This document shows positions 8,869 to 18,154 of a DNA stretch of 64,000 bases, piece after piece (position 1 is the first letter of the stretch; each line of letters starts with the position of its first letter). Made by a program: the position numbers and the translations under genes. Under the pieces are notes generated by a model, which made no database searches, was not told the origin of the DNA, and was given only the letters and a program-made list of their open reading frames with translations. Where the stretch lies: the NCBI RefSeq assembly GCF_000196255.1, contig NC_006371.1, positions 448,332 to 512,331 on the forward strand. Direction: 5' to 3'. The stretch comes from Photobacterium profundum SS9. Lineage in GTDB: Bacteria; Pseudomonadota; Gammaproteobacteria; Enterobacterales; Vibrionaceae.

Positions 8869-9573
8869 CTAGCGTAATATGTTGTTATCATGACGCCAAT
8901 CCATGATGGTCCAATCCTGTACTTGAGCATGCAGAGATAGCGCTGGATCTGGGTTGACAGCAAATGGGCGATCGACGGCATCAAGCATCGGTAAATCATT
9001 GATAGAATCGCTGTAACCGTAGCTGCCTTTAAATTCAGTATCTTGATTATCTAACCATGCTTTCATTCGTATCACCTTTCCTTGTTGATAACTTAATGTG
9101 CCTTTGGTATTACCGGTAAAAATACCGTTGATTGTTTCTAGTTCAATCGCGATGACATCTTCAACGTTGAGCATTGTGGCTATGGGCTTAACAAGGTGTT
9201 CACTTGTTGCCGAGATAATAAGCACATGATCACCGCGTTTTTTGTGCCACTCAATACGGGCTAGCGCATCAGGATAGAGTGCGGGTTTAATTTTTTCTTC
9301 AACAAACTCTTCGACCAGTGCTGAAATTTTTGTAATATCGCACCCTTTTATTGGTTGAAGTGTGGCTTCCATATAGGTATTCATGTCTAACGTACCTTTC
9401 GCGTACGCTTGCATAAGACGTTGCTCTTCTTCAAGAAGAGATTGCGGTGCGAGACCTTTTTGAACAAGAAATGCATTCCACAAGCTAGCAGAATCAGCGG
9501 CGATCAAGGTCTCGTCTAAATCGAAAATAGCCAAGTACGGTTTAATGGTCTTCTTGTGATTATCAAATAACAA
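8869..9573 (-). CDS. HAD-IB family phosphatase (SerB-like)
   Basis: The 234-residue protein has HAD motif I DLDET at 18-22 (IFDLDETLIAADS), motif II IISATS near 125, a Lys in the GKVIRMKAWL region and motif III/IV GYSDSINDLPML near 185. This is the IB subfamily, which includes phosphoserine phosphatase and CicA-type proteins. The substrate cannot be told from sequence. The start is a TTG, with AAGGA eight bases upstream. It is transcribed in the same direction as fumC but 150 bases downstream, so it is probably separate. Confidence 0.82.
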   Translation of the reverse strand: MLFDNHKKTIKPYLAIFDLDETLIAADSASLWNAFLVQKGLAPQSLLEEEQRLMQAYAKGTLDMNTYMEATLQPIKGCDITKISALVEEFVEEKIKPALYPDALARIEWHKKRGDHVLIISATSEHLVKPIATMLNVEDVIAIELETINGIFTGNTKGTLSYQQGKVIRMKAWLDNQDTEFKGSYGYSDSINDLPMLDAVDRPFAVNPDPALSLHAQVQDWTIMDWRHDNNILR

Positions 9574-9722
9574 ACTGCGTATCCTTCACGAAATAAAACA
9601 TATTCTGTCTTTTTAGTTGCCGCTAGATTAAGTTGTTAATGTGACAGTTCCTTTTCAAATATGTGTAATTTTAGAGTCATGGATACTGGGTCGATACTGA
9701 GTTCGCAATGTGTAGATCTGTT

Positions 9723-11108
9723 TTAATGGGCGACACCACCTTGTGTCAGTTTTTCTGGGTTCAGTAGTTTTTCTAATTCTTCGCGACTAATATTTGTTTC
9801 TTCTTCTGCTACTTCAATAATCGCTCTTTGTTCTTTGTAGGCTTTTTTTGCTATTTCTGCTGCTTTTAAATAACCAATCACAGGGTTAAGAGCGGTAACC
9901 AATATAGGGTTTTTAGCGAGAGCGACTTTCAGGTTCTCTTTCCGAACAACGAATGTACTAATGGCTTTGTCTGCTAGCAGGGTAGAGGCATTCGCCATTA
10001 ATTCGATACTTTGAATCAGATTATGTGCAATAACTGGCAACATAACGTTTAACTGAAAATTACCAGATTGGCCGCCGACGGTAATGGTCGCATCATTACC
10101 GATGACTTGTGCTGCAACCATTGCTGCTGCTTCTGGAATAACAGGGTTAACTTTACCGGGCATAATTGAAGAGCCGGGTTGAAGGGCTTCAAGTTCAATT
10201 TCACCTAATCCGGCAAGAGGCCCTGAATTCATCCAACGTAGATCATTCGATATTTTTAAAATCGCAACCGCTAAGGTTTTAAGTTGCCCAGAAAGCGCAA
10301 CAATTGCATCTTGGCTACTGAGGTTATAAAAGAAGTTATCGCTGGATGTAAAAGGGATTTCAGTTGAGATTGAAATATTATTTGCAAAGATTGCAGCAAA
10401 TTCGGGTTCAGCATTGATTCCGGTGCCTACCGCTGTTCCGCCTTGTGCAAGTGCTGAAGCATTATCCAGCGCATGTTGAATACCGAGTTGTGCACGTTCG
10501 AGTTGTATTTTCCAACCTTGCAACTCCTGACCAAGGGTTACAGGCATAGCATCCATTAGGTGAGTACGTCCTGTTTTTACAATATGACCAATTTCTGCTG
10601 TTTTTTTATCTAATGCCTGAGTTAAGTATTCTAATGCAGGGAATAATTGAAAATGGCAGGTAATTGCAGCGCTTACTTGAATGGCGGTAGGAATAACATC
10701 ATTACTGCTCTGGCCCATATTAACGTGGTCGTTAGGGCTTATGTTTTGTTCTGCTTTTTGTGATGCAAGTGTCGCGATAACTTCATTGGCATTCATATTA
10801 GAGCTAGTGCCGGAACCTGTTTGGAATACATCTATGGGAAATTGTTCAAAGTGCTCCCCATTAATGATTTCTTGGCAGCTATCAATGATGGCATGAGCAA
10901 CCTTGTCATCAAGTAGCTTCAATTCAAGGTTACTTCGGGCTGCTGCCTGTTTTATGTATGCCAGTGCTTTAATAAATTCGTGGGGCATTTGAATACCACT
11001 GATCGGAAAATTATTAACGGCGCGTTGTGTTTGAGCTTGATAAAGTGCATTTTCAGGAACGTGCACGTCACCCATGCTGTCTGTTTCAATTCGATAGTGT
11101 GAAGACAT
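9723..11108 (-). CDS. fumC: class II fumarase
   Basis: Interconverts fumarate and malate. It is the iron-independent, homotetrameric fumarase. The signature GSSIMPGKVNP is at 312-322; TGSGTSSNMNANEV at 97-110 and GRTHLMDAMPV at 180-190 contribute to the active site. The ATG at 11108 was chosen because it has TAAGGAAT upstream and gives 461 residues, typical of FumC; an in-frame extension to 11249 overlaps the upstream gene and is not expected. The gene follows a FagA-like gene with an 11-base gap and a Fur box before that gene, so it is probably induced by iron starvation, when Fe-S fumarases fail. Confidence 0.95.
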   Translation of the reverse strand: MSSHYRIETDSMGDVHVPENALYQAQTQRAVNNFPISGIQMPHEFIKALAYIKQAAARSNLELKLLDDKVAHAIIDSCQEIINGEHFEQFPIDVFQTGSGTSSNMNANEVIATLASQKAEQNISPNDHVNMGQSSNDVIPTAIQVSAAITCHFQLFPALEYLTQALDKKTAEIGHIVKTGRTHLMDAMPVTLGQELQGWKIQLERAQLGIQHALDNASALAQGGTAVGTGINAEPEFAAIFANNISISTEIPFTSSDNFFYNLSSQDAIVALSGQLKTLAVAILKISNDLRWMNSGPLAGLGEIELEALQPGSSIMPGKVNPVIPEAAAMVAAQVIGNDATITVGGQSGNFQLNVMLPVIAHNLIQSIELMANASTLLADKAISTFVVRKENLKVALAKNPILVTALNPVIGYLKAAEIAKKAYKEQRAIIEVAEEETNISREELEKLLNPEKLTQGGVAH

Positions 11109-11119
11109 AATATTATTCC

Positions 11120-11503
11120 TTACAGACCTGAGGTTAAATGTGTTTGTTGTAAGTGTTGCTGTAGAGATAGAAGCTGCTGACGGCCAGTGTCTGAATTGCC
11201 ATAAAACTTTTTTAAAGCTAGAAGTGGGCAATGGATATGATCTAAGCAAATGCGACGAAAAATACGGGAGTTATTCGGCTGATTGATTGCTTCTACTAGA
11301 TGAAAAAAAACGCGTCGTAGAAACAGTTCTCGCAGAATAGGATTAAAAGTGGGGGTATTAAGGCAGTATAGCGACGCTAAATTAAGACCTGATTGAACAA
11401 AATCGATGATGATATCAGGCTCATAACCGGGCGTAATCCGACGGTTTAGAAACCGATCTTCTGCTTTAAAGTAATGGTGATACAGGGTTGAAGTACAGTC
11501 CAT
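11120..11503 (-). CDS. FagA-like protein, first gene of the fumC operon
   Basis: The 127-residue protein (MDCTSTLYHHYFKAEDRFLNRRITPGYEP) has no signal or membrane segment. Its position directly before fumC, 11 bases away and behind a Fur-type site, is that of fagA in the Pseudomonas fagA-fumC-orfX-sodA operon. The length also fits. Function is not established. I use the name as a resemblance by context and composition only. No sodA follows fumC here; a HAD phosphatase does. Confidence 0.6.
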   Translation of the reverse strand: MDCTSTLYHHYFKAEDRFLNRRITPGYEPDIIIDFVQSGLNLASLYCLNTPTFNPILRELFLRRVFFHLVEAINQPNNSRIFRRICLDHIHCPLLALKKFYGNSDTGRQQLLSLQQHLQQTHLTSGL

Positions 11504-11536
11504 GGGTGATCCTATAAAGTGACCAATAAATCTTAG

Positions 11537-11551
11537 TGATAATAATTATCA
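11537..11551. promoter_or_regulatory. Fur box upstream of the fagA-fumC operon
   Basis: TGATAATAATTATCA is a perfect 15-base palindrome and matches the core GATAATnATTATC of the classical Fur operator. It lies 34 bases before the first gene, where repression of its promoter would be expected. Confidence 0.8.
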
Positions 11552-11723
11552 TTTAATACATTGATGTTCAAGGAGACATTCATAAAGTTTATACCATAGA
11601 CCTCTGTTCGTTATGTATTTCCTTTAATCACATGTGCTCAGTCTATTGAGGTGAACAGCTACCTAATTAACTAACTAACGATAATAGGTAGCTATCGCTC
11701 GAATGCTTTGTGCTCAGTCGCTC

Positions 11724-12863
11724 CTAGTTGTGTGACTGCGCGATAAGCTGAAGAAATAATCGAGATGATTGCTCGATCAGTGCATCGGGGAAATCATAGT
11801 CAGGGTTGTGCAGCTCAGGGTGATCAGTACCGCTACCAATGCAAAATAAAGTACCTGGCCATTGTTGCAAAAATTCTCCCATATCTTCAGACCAACGCAT
11901 TGGTTCTGTGGGTATAACAACATCATAGTTAAGTGACTGTGCTGCAGTAATAACATTCTTAGTCGTTTCGGGGTTATTCATGGTTGCGTTAAAAGGCTCA
12001 ATCCATTCAATTTGCATCTCAAGTTGATAGCAATCTGCTTGTTTTTGGGCAAAATCCAGCAAATTTCGTTTCATGTAATTGAGAATGTAATTATCACTGC
12101 TACGGATCGTTGCCATTACTTCGGCGCGCCCAGGGGATGTACCAAACCCTTTATTGCCCACATTCACATGAACAAGCGTGACTAAACTAAATGCTTCTTT
12201 GAAGGCTTCTGGCATGTGATGCAGGTAGTCCATTAAACGTGCAACAGCAGGGGCAGGGCTATGACCGTTCTCTGGTTTTGCAGCGTGAGATGTTTTCCCT
12301 ATCAGTGTGATCATTACGCCAGTTGATGCGCAGGCAAACACACCGTCTTTCACCACCACAGTACCTAATGGATAACCCGGTAAATTATGATAAGCATAAA
12401 CCGCATCGGGTTGAATGCCTTTCAGGCGTGGATCTTGCAGCATTTTTTTTGCACCGACGCCGATCTCTTCAGCGGGCTGGAATAGTAAAAAAACGGTGCC
12501 AGATTGAGGAGGCGTTTGACTCAGCTGATTAGCAACGGCTAAAAGGCTAGCAACATGCCCATCATGACCGCACGCATGCATACAACCATGATTGCGTGAA
12601 ACATGATCATGTTGTGATTTTTCAGTGATCGGTAATGCGTCGAAATCAGCACGGAGCAGAGTTATTGGGCCCGGATTCCCACTTTTGATTTCAACAAGAA
12701 TGCCATAACCGCCTATATTAGTTTTAGGCTCAAAACCAAATGTTAGTAGCTGGTCGGTAATTTCTGATGCTGTTTTATGCTCTTGGAGCGAGAGCTCAGG
12801 GTAGCGATGAAGATGATGCCTAAAGCGTACAGGGTTGAAGTTGATATCATTATTAACGGTCAT
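11724..12863 (-). CDS. M20 family metallo-amidohydrolase
   Basis: The protein of about 379 residues resembles hippurate hydrolase and N-acyl-amino-acid amidohydrolases (M20D). Metal-site motifs are visible: CMHACGHDGH at 94-103 and QPAEEIGVGAKKML near 131, followed later by a conserved HAAKPENGHSPAPAV-type segment and HNPDYDFPD at the end. It would release a carboxylic acid from an N-acyl amino acid or related amide in the cytoplasm; substrate unknown. The ATG at 12863 is preferred to a TTG four codons upstream because GAAGAA precedes it. It is a single gene, divergent from a small exported PepSY-like gene. Confidence 0.88.
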   Translation of the reverse strand: MTVNNDINFNPVRFRHHLHRYPELSLQEHKTASEITDQLLTFGFEPKTNIGGYGILVEIKSGNPGPITLLRADFDALPITEKSQHDHVSRNHGCMHACGHDGHVASLLAVANQLSQTPPQSGTVFLLFQPAEEIGVGAKKMLQDPRLKGIQPDAVYAYHNLPGYPLGTVVVKDGVFACASTGVMITLIGKTSHAAKPENGHSPAPAVARLMDYLHHMPEAFKEAFSLVTLVHVNVGNKGFGTSPGRAEVMATIRSSDNYILNYMKRNLLDFAQKQADCYQLEMQIEWIEPFNATMNNPETTKNVITAAQSLNYDVVIPTEPMRWSEDMGEFLQQWPGTLFCIGSGTDHPELHNPDYDFPDALIEQSSRLFLQLIAQSHN

Positions 12864-13016
12864 ATTATTCTTCAATCGTTACAAGATGCTCCACTTTACT
12901 TGTCGATCAGAGATTATTATGTGATCAATTTCACGGTGATACTTAATCTAAGCTGCCAGTACGATATATTGCTCTGGTATGATTGTTATATAAGGTTGAT
13001 AGGGTTAGGAAGTTCT

Positions 13017-13298
13017 ATGAAAATGTTAATAGCGAGTAAATCACTGTTGTTGACGATGGGTTTGATAGTCGCCACACCTGTGCTGGCTGATCCGAATGGT
13101 TCTAGTGAATCGACAGCCCTTAGCGTGCCAAAAGTGATGAGATTATTGCAAGCTCAGGGTTATCATGATTTCCGTAAAATTAAGATAGAACATGATGAGA
13201 GTGAGATAGAAGTAGAAGCGCGAAATCAAGGTGGTCAACAGGTTGAACTTGAAGTCGATCTGTATACAGGAAGAATTCTTGATGTAGAGCGCGATTGA
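13017..13298 (+). CDS. exported PepSY-like protein
   Basis: The 93-residue product has a Sec signal peptide (MKMLIASKSLLLTMGLIVATPVLA, cut before DPNG). The mature part has the PepSY pattern: VPKVMRLLQAQGYHDFRKIKIEHDESEIEVEA, then LEVDLYTGRILDVERD with the typical D-x-x-T-G-x-I-L. Such small periplasmic PepSY proteins are often linked to sensor kinases or peptidase control, but no such partner is next to it here. The start is chosen at 13017, where AGGA precedes it; longer in-frame starts run back over the divergent promoter. Confidence 0.78.
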   Translation: MKMLIASKSLLLTMGLIVATPVLADPNGSSESTALSVPKVMRLLQAQGYHDFRKIKIEHDESEIEVEARNQGGQQVELEVDLYTGRILDVERD

Positions 13299-13323
13299 TT
13301 ATCGCGCTCTTCTCATTGAAAGG

Positions 13324-14748
13324 TTATGACACCAGCATTGCACATGACTGAGCCGGAAGTTGTAATATAGCCCCAGTTTCACTGCCGAGTGAAGGTGGTA
13401 ATAATTTCACTCCCTCCATATTTATAATCTCGTTAATCTCAGTACGGTTTTGTTGACTGTATTTTATCGGAAGTTCGTAACTGACGGCTTTTTTACCTTT
13501 GTTAATCGCGACTACTCCATGCTCTCCACGAGAAAAAACCAATAAATCTTGAGTCTGTTCAATAATCGCCATCGGTTGGCAATGCATAATGTTGTGAAAG
13601 TGAATCATATTAGCCAGAATTGGATCATTCCAAGCGTCACACCAACGAGGTTTGTCACGACTACTTTTAATGCCACTAGTATCTAAATCGGTATAAACGA
13701 GTGGAACACCACCATCTCTACCTAGAATATAACAATAGGCTAATCGTTCATTCTCTTCTGACATTACCTGATCTAAAAAAACGTCGTTGTTGGGAATATC
13801 ATGAGTAATCGCAAATGTGATTGCACGTTGGTTTTCTAATGCCGAACCCAGAGAGTAAGGGTTGATTAGACTTGCCATAGAAGCATTTTTATTAAAAACA
13901 TCAAGTACGGTGTGAAAAAGTGGAAAGTCGTAGGCACCCAAGGTTGTTTTTTCAAGATAAGGCTGAAGAAACAGTTCGTACTCTTCTTTGGTCGCGCCAC
14001 CGTCGGTAATTATTTCGCCAAAAATATGCATGCCTTCAGTAATATCTTCATCACACAACTCTTGAATATGATCAAGTGTCATATGTTTGGCTGCATCTAT
14101 TCGAAACCCCTTCACACCGATTTTTTTTAGCGCTTTTAGGTACAGTTTTTGTTTTTTTACTACATTTTTGTTGTTTTTTAAGGTCGGTAAACCCGGATCA
14201 GAGCCACCGCTACTAATTCTACCGTGCTGAACTTGCCAAGGATCTTTCCAATCTTTTATTGGAAATGCCGATAAAAAATCATCTTTAGTAAATAACGGTT
14301 GAGATAAATCACCAAATAATTTGATTGAATCGAAATATTCTCTCTTGTCCTTATATTGGCTAATGATATTGCTATTAGGGTAATTTAAGTCATTCCTTTC
14401 ATGTGACTCATTAGCCATATGATTGAACACAATATCTGCATAAATATCTATATCATGAAGATTTAATGTTTCTGCCATCTTTCTGAAATCATTCGTGTTA
14501 CCGAGTTGGTTGTCGATGACTCGATAATCTTGAGGTTGATAACGTTGCCACCATTGAGTGCCATCTTTTGAATGAAAAGATTTCAGTGGTGGAGAAACAA
14601 GAATAGCTTTATATCCAGAGTCAGCAATGGCTTTGGCGCTTTCAGTCACTTTACTGTAAGGCCAGTCGAAGGCGTGCAATATAACATTAGTTGCAACAGA
14701 TGGTGCTGACAAAGTTGATGCATATTCAGTATTAAATAGAGAAGTCAT
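13324..14748 (-). CDS. GH13 alpha-amylase, cytoplasmic
   Basis: The 474-residue protein hydrolyses alpha-1,4-glucan. The GH13 barrel motifs are in order: DIVFNH at 105-110, GFRIDAAKH at 214-222 with nucleophile Asp 218, FGEIITD with acid/base Glu 245, and THDIPNND at 315-322 with the third carboxylate. The N-terminus (NVILHAFDWPYSKV) has no signal peptide, so it should act inside the cell, on glycogen or imported maltodextrin. It is divergent from glgC with 381 bases between. A short C-terminal beta domain ends the protein. Confidence 0.88.
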   Translation of the reverse strand: MTSLFNTEYASTLSAPSVATNVILHAFDWPYSKVTESAKAIADSGYKAILVSPPLKSFHSKDGTQWWQRYQPQDYRVIDNQLGNTNDFRKMAETLNLHDIDIYADIVFNHMANESHERNDLNYPNSNIISQYKDKREYFDSIKLFGDLSQPLFTKDDFLSAFPIKDWKDPWQVQHGRISSGGSDPGLPTLKNNKNVVKKQKLYLKALKKIGVKGFRIDAAKHMTLDHIQELCDEDITEGMHIFGEIITDGGATKEEYELFLQPYLEKTTLGAYDFPLFHTVLDVFNKNASMASLINPYSLGSALENQRAITFAITHDIPNNDVFLDQVMSEENERLAYCYILGRDGGVPLVYTDLDTSGIKSSRDKPRWCDAWNDPILANMIHFHNIMHCQPMAIIEQTQDLLVFSRGEHGVVAINKGKKAVSYELPIKYSQQNRTEINEIINMEGVKLLPPSLGSETGAILQLPAQSCAMLVS

Positions 14749-15129
14749 AATTTAATAGCCACGTTTTGAGACAAATTTTTAAACTGAATAAATACTATGA
14801 GTAATTATTCTCTTTGTAATCATCATATACGCACTTTTAGTGGTATGAGAATAGGGGGAGTAGCTTTGCTTAGCTGATTATTTCTCACCATATTGGAAAT
14901 ATGAACCACTAATAAAGTTTTGATAAATGGAATTTATACGCCATTGGTGGAATATGCATTATGGGTCACATTATAGTGAAAAATGAAATGAAATTACATT
15001 TGGTGACGGTTTGTAATAAATTATTTTTTTTGTAATTATACATCACGTTTCAGTGCGTGCTAATTCTCATGTAGCATATCGTGTGGTATATATACATTAG
15101 ATTGCTTAATTTCAACAAGGAGGTACACC
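14749..15129. other. divergent intergenic region between the amylase gene and glgC
   Basis: This 381-bp AT-rich stretch must hold two divergent promoters. A GGGGGAGTAG near 14854 and GATGAT on the minus strand near 14820 are vaguely MalT-box-like but too poor to call. CATATTggaAATATG at 14889-14903 is a short palindrome. No gene was seen. Confidence 0.4.
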
Positions 15130-16347
15130 ATGGGTGGCGTTTTAGGTATGATTTTAGCAGGCGGAGAAGGCTCTCGTTTGCGTCCATTAACAGATTCACG
15201 TACAAAACCCGCAGTTCCATTTGGTGGTAGCTACCGCTTAATTGATTTTGCATTGAATAATTTTGTAAATGCTGATTTTTTAAAAATTTATGTTCTAACC
15301 CAATTCAAATCTCAGTCTTTATATGTGCATATGAAAAAAGGCTGGAATATCACGGGCATTACGGATCGTTTTATTGATCCAATTCCAGCACAAATGCGAA
15401 TGGGCAAGCGTTGGTACGATGGTACTGCTGATGCGATTTACCAAAATTTAAGCTTTATTGAACTTGCTGAACCTGAGCATGTTTGTATTTTTGGTAGTGA
15501 TCATATTTACAAAATGGACATTAAGCAGATGCTTAATTTTCATAAAGAAAAAGAAGCGGAATTAACGGTTTCTGCATTGCGTATGCCTTTATCAGAAGCG
15601 AGTGCTTTTGGTGTTATCGAGGTTGATGAAAACGGCTGCATGGTTGGTTTTGAAGAAAAGCCAACTAACCCTAAGTCTATTCCTGGCGACCCAGAAAATG
15701 CACTTGTTTCTATGGGTAACTATATATTCAATAAAGATACGCTATGTACTGAACTTGAAGAAGATGCAGCAAAAGAAGATTCAAGCCACGACTTTGGTAA
15801 AGACATCATCCCTAAGCTATTTCCACTTGGTAAAGTCTATGTTTATGATTTTACAACCAACATTATTCCAGGTGAGAAGAATACCGGTTACTGGCGCGAT
15901 GTAGGTACGATTGAAGCGTACTGGCAAGCACACATGGATTTACTTTCTGAAGATGCGCCGTTCTCTTTGTATAACCGTCAATGGCAGCTACACACTCATT
16001 ACCCACCGCTTCCACCTGCAACAATTTTAGACAGCGAAAACAGTAAAGTTGATATTAACAACTGTATGATTTCAGCTGGTAGCTACATTCGTGGCGCACA
16101 AATACATAAATCAATTTTAGGCTTCCGTACCAATGTTGACCATAACACAATGATTTCAGAATCTGTGATTTTGGGCGATGTGAAAATCGGTGCGAATTGC
16201 TCAATACGTAAAGCGATTATTGATAAAAATGTACACATTGCTCCAGGAACGGTAATCGGTGAAAATCCTGAAGAGGATAAGAAAAACTACCACGTTTCTG
16301 ATGAAGGTATTGTCGTAATCCCGAAAGGAGCGAAAATTGGCTACTAA
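15130..16347 (+). CDS. glgC: glucose-1-phosphate adenylyltransferase
   Basis: Makes ADP-glucose, the sugar donor for glycogen. The 405-residue protein begins with the nucleotidyltransferase motif (LAGGEGSRLRPLTDSRTKPA, residues 9-28), then FGGSYRLIDFALNN and, later, the sugar-phosphate site around GFEEKPTNPKSIPGDP. The C-terminal third is a left-handed beta-helix (GDVKIGANCSIRKAIIDKNVHIAPGTVIG). A near-ideal AAGGAGG seven bases upstream supports the start. It overlaps glgA by 11 bases, so the two are translated from one message. Adjacent amylases and debranchers place it in a glucan storage and use region. Confidence 0.95.
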   Translation: MGGVLGMILAGGEGSRLRPLTDSRTKPAVPFGGSYRLIDFALNNFVNADFLKIYVLTQFKSQSLYVHMKKGWNITGITDRFIDPIPAQMRMGKRWYDGTADAIYQNLSFIELAEPEHVCIFGSDHIYKMDIKQMLNFHKEKEAELTVSALRMPLSEASAFGVIEVDENGCMVGFEEKPTNPKSIPGDPENALVSMGNYIFNKDTLCTELEEDAAKEDSSHDFGKDIIPKLFPLGKVYVYDFTTNIIPGEKNTGYWRDVGTIEAYWQAHMDLLSEDAPFSLYNRQWQLHTHYPPLPPATILDSENSKVDINNCMISAGSYIRGAQIHKSILGFRTNVDHNTMISESVILGDVKIGANCSIRKAIIDKNVHIAPGTVIGENPEEDKKNYHVSDEGIVVIPKGAKIGY

Positions 16348-17863
16348 GAAAACGTCGTTAACAAAGCATCCATTGAAAATTTTATTTGTTTCATCTGAAG
16401 TAGAAGGGTTTGCAAAAACAGGAGGGTTAGCCGATGTTGCTAAGTCTCTGCCTGCGGCCTTGAAGAAGATGGGGCACGATGTTCGAATTGTAATGCCTTT
16501 CTATCAGACAATTAACGGTAAAGATAACGCTGTTGCTATTTTGTCTACCGAGCTGCTTGTTGAGTCACAGCCATTTGCTGTGAGTTATCAAGTGATGCAA
16601 CTCGATGAAGGTAATGTGCCTGTCTATGCGTTAGATGCACCACAATATTATGATCGACCAGAATTGTATGCGGAAAACAATCAAGCATATGCAGATAATG
16701 GTGAGCGTTTTACATTTTTAAGCGCCGCATCGTTAGATTTGTGTGAAAAACTGGGTTTTCAACCCGATGTGATTCACTGTAACGATTGGCATACCGGGTT
16801 AATTCCATTCTTATTAAAAACGCGTTACGCAGAGAGTGATTTCTTTGCTAAATCGAAAAGTGTGATAACGATTCATAATGCCGTTTTTAAGGGGGTATTT
16901 AACTACGATCAATACAGCCTAATACCTGAATTGATTCAACGTCGCTATATCAATGCTGAAATGGATCCATCGCATATCAGCATGCTTAAAGCGGGTGTTG
17001 CGTATGCAGATAAAGTGAACGCGGTTAGCCCTAATTATGCATCAGAGCTTTTAACACATTTAGGTTCGCATGGTATGGAAGCTGATTTCCAAAATCGTGC
17101 TAAAGATTTGTATGGCATCATTAATGGGTGCGACTACGATGATTGGAATCCTGAAACTGATGTGTACATAAAGCAAAAGTTTAAAGCCAATAAAGTGAGC
17201 TTAGCTCGCGGGAAAAAAGCGTGTCGACGTGATTTGCAAAAACAAGTTAACTTACCTGAAGTAGATGTACCTGTTTATGGAATGGTTTGTCGCTTGACCG
17301 AGCAAAAAGGGCTTCACTATTTAATTCCTGTGCTTGAAGATTTTTTATTGAATGACGTACAAGTGGTGATTGTCGGAACGGGTGATCCAACGTTAGCCAG
17401 TGCTCTGCGTGACATTAGCGAACAGCATAGTGATAAATTTGCTTTTGTTGAAACATACAGCAACCCACTAGCACACTGTGTAGAAGCGGGTGTTGATTTC
17501 TTTATGATGCCTTCTGAATTTGAACCATGTGGTTTGAATCAGATGTACAGTTTAGCGTATGGCACATTACCTATCGTTCGCAGCGTCGGTGGTCTAAAAG
17601 ATACTGTTATCGATTACGATCAAACACCGCAGGTCGCCACTGGCTTTATTTATGATACGCCAACTCCAGAGGCGTTATTAATAAAGTTACAACGAAGCTT
17701 GCTACTTTATTGTCAGCGTCCTCAAGAATTTAAACGATTACAGCAAAATGCGATGGCGTGTAAATTTAATTGGGATGAATCAGCAGAGCAATATCTAGAT
17801 ATGTATCTAGGTGGTGAGCAAAGTTTGGTCAATGAAATCTGCAATGACAAGGTAGACGCTTAG
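16337..17863 (+). CDS. glgA: glycogen synthase (ADP-glucose)
   Basis: Extends alpha-1,4-glucan chains from ADP-glucose (GT5). It carries KTGGLADVAKSLP from residue 27, the donor-binding motif, and EPCGLNQMYSLAYGTLPIVRSVGGLKDTV near 393, the C-terminal acceptor and nucleotide region. The start is a TTG inside the end of glgC, with AGGAG six bases upstream; no ATG lies before the conserved LKILFVSSEVEGFAKTGG. The protein therefore has about 13 residues more than the usual GlgA N-terminus. No glgB or glgP is adjacent. A terminator follows at 17898-17923. Confidence 0.94.
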   Translation: MATKKTSLTKHPLKILFVSSEVEGFAKTGGLADVAKSLPAALKKMGHDVRIVMPFYQTINGKDNAVAILSTELLVESQPFAVSYQVMQLDEGNVPVYALDAPQYYDRPELYAENNQAYADNGERFTFLSAASLDLCEKLGFQPDVIHCNDWHTGLIPFLLKTRYAESDFFAKSKSVITIHNAVFKGVFNYDQYSLIPELIQRRYINAEMDPSHISMLKAGVAYADKVNAVSPNYASELLTHLGSHGMEADFQNRAKDLYGIINGCDYDDWNPETDVYIKQKFKANKVSLARGKKACRRDLQKQVNLPEVDVPVYGMVCRLTEQKGLHYLIPVLEDFLLNDVQVVIVGTGDPTLASALRDISEQHSDKFAFVETYSNPLAHCVEAGVDFFMMPSEFEPCGLNQMYSLAYGTLPIVRSVGGLKDTVIDYDQTPQVATGFIYDTPTPEALLIKLQRSLLLYCQRPQEFKRLQQNAMACKFNWDESAEQYLDMYLGGEQSLVNEICNDKVDA

Positions 17864-17897
17864 TTTACTAAGAATGTTTTCATTCTACAAAATCGTT

Positions 17898-17923
17898 AAG
17901 CCCTCATTGATGAGGGTTTTTTT
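17898..17923 (+). terminator. terminator of glgCA
   Basis: AAGCCCTCATTGATGAGGG followed by seven T. Confidence 0.85.
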
Positions 17924-18154
17924 GTGGCCGTTATTTTACATTTATCCCATTTTCACAATACTCCACTTAGGATTATTCCTTTTTAAGCGGTGGAACATTG
18001 ATTCTATTCCTATATTTCGCTTTTATTTCACTCAAAAATTAACTAATTGTTCATAATAAACGCGTGAAATGTGATAATACGCACGTTTTCAATTTTGTTT
18101 GCTATCGCAAATTTCAGGCAATTGACTGCCTTTTTATAAATTATTAGGTTATAC

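Noticed and set aside
12323..12532. Plus-strand frame inside the M20 amidohydrolase gene
   Set aside because: Antisense reading of a well-supported gene.
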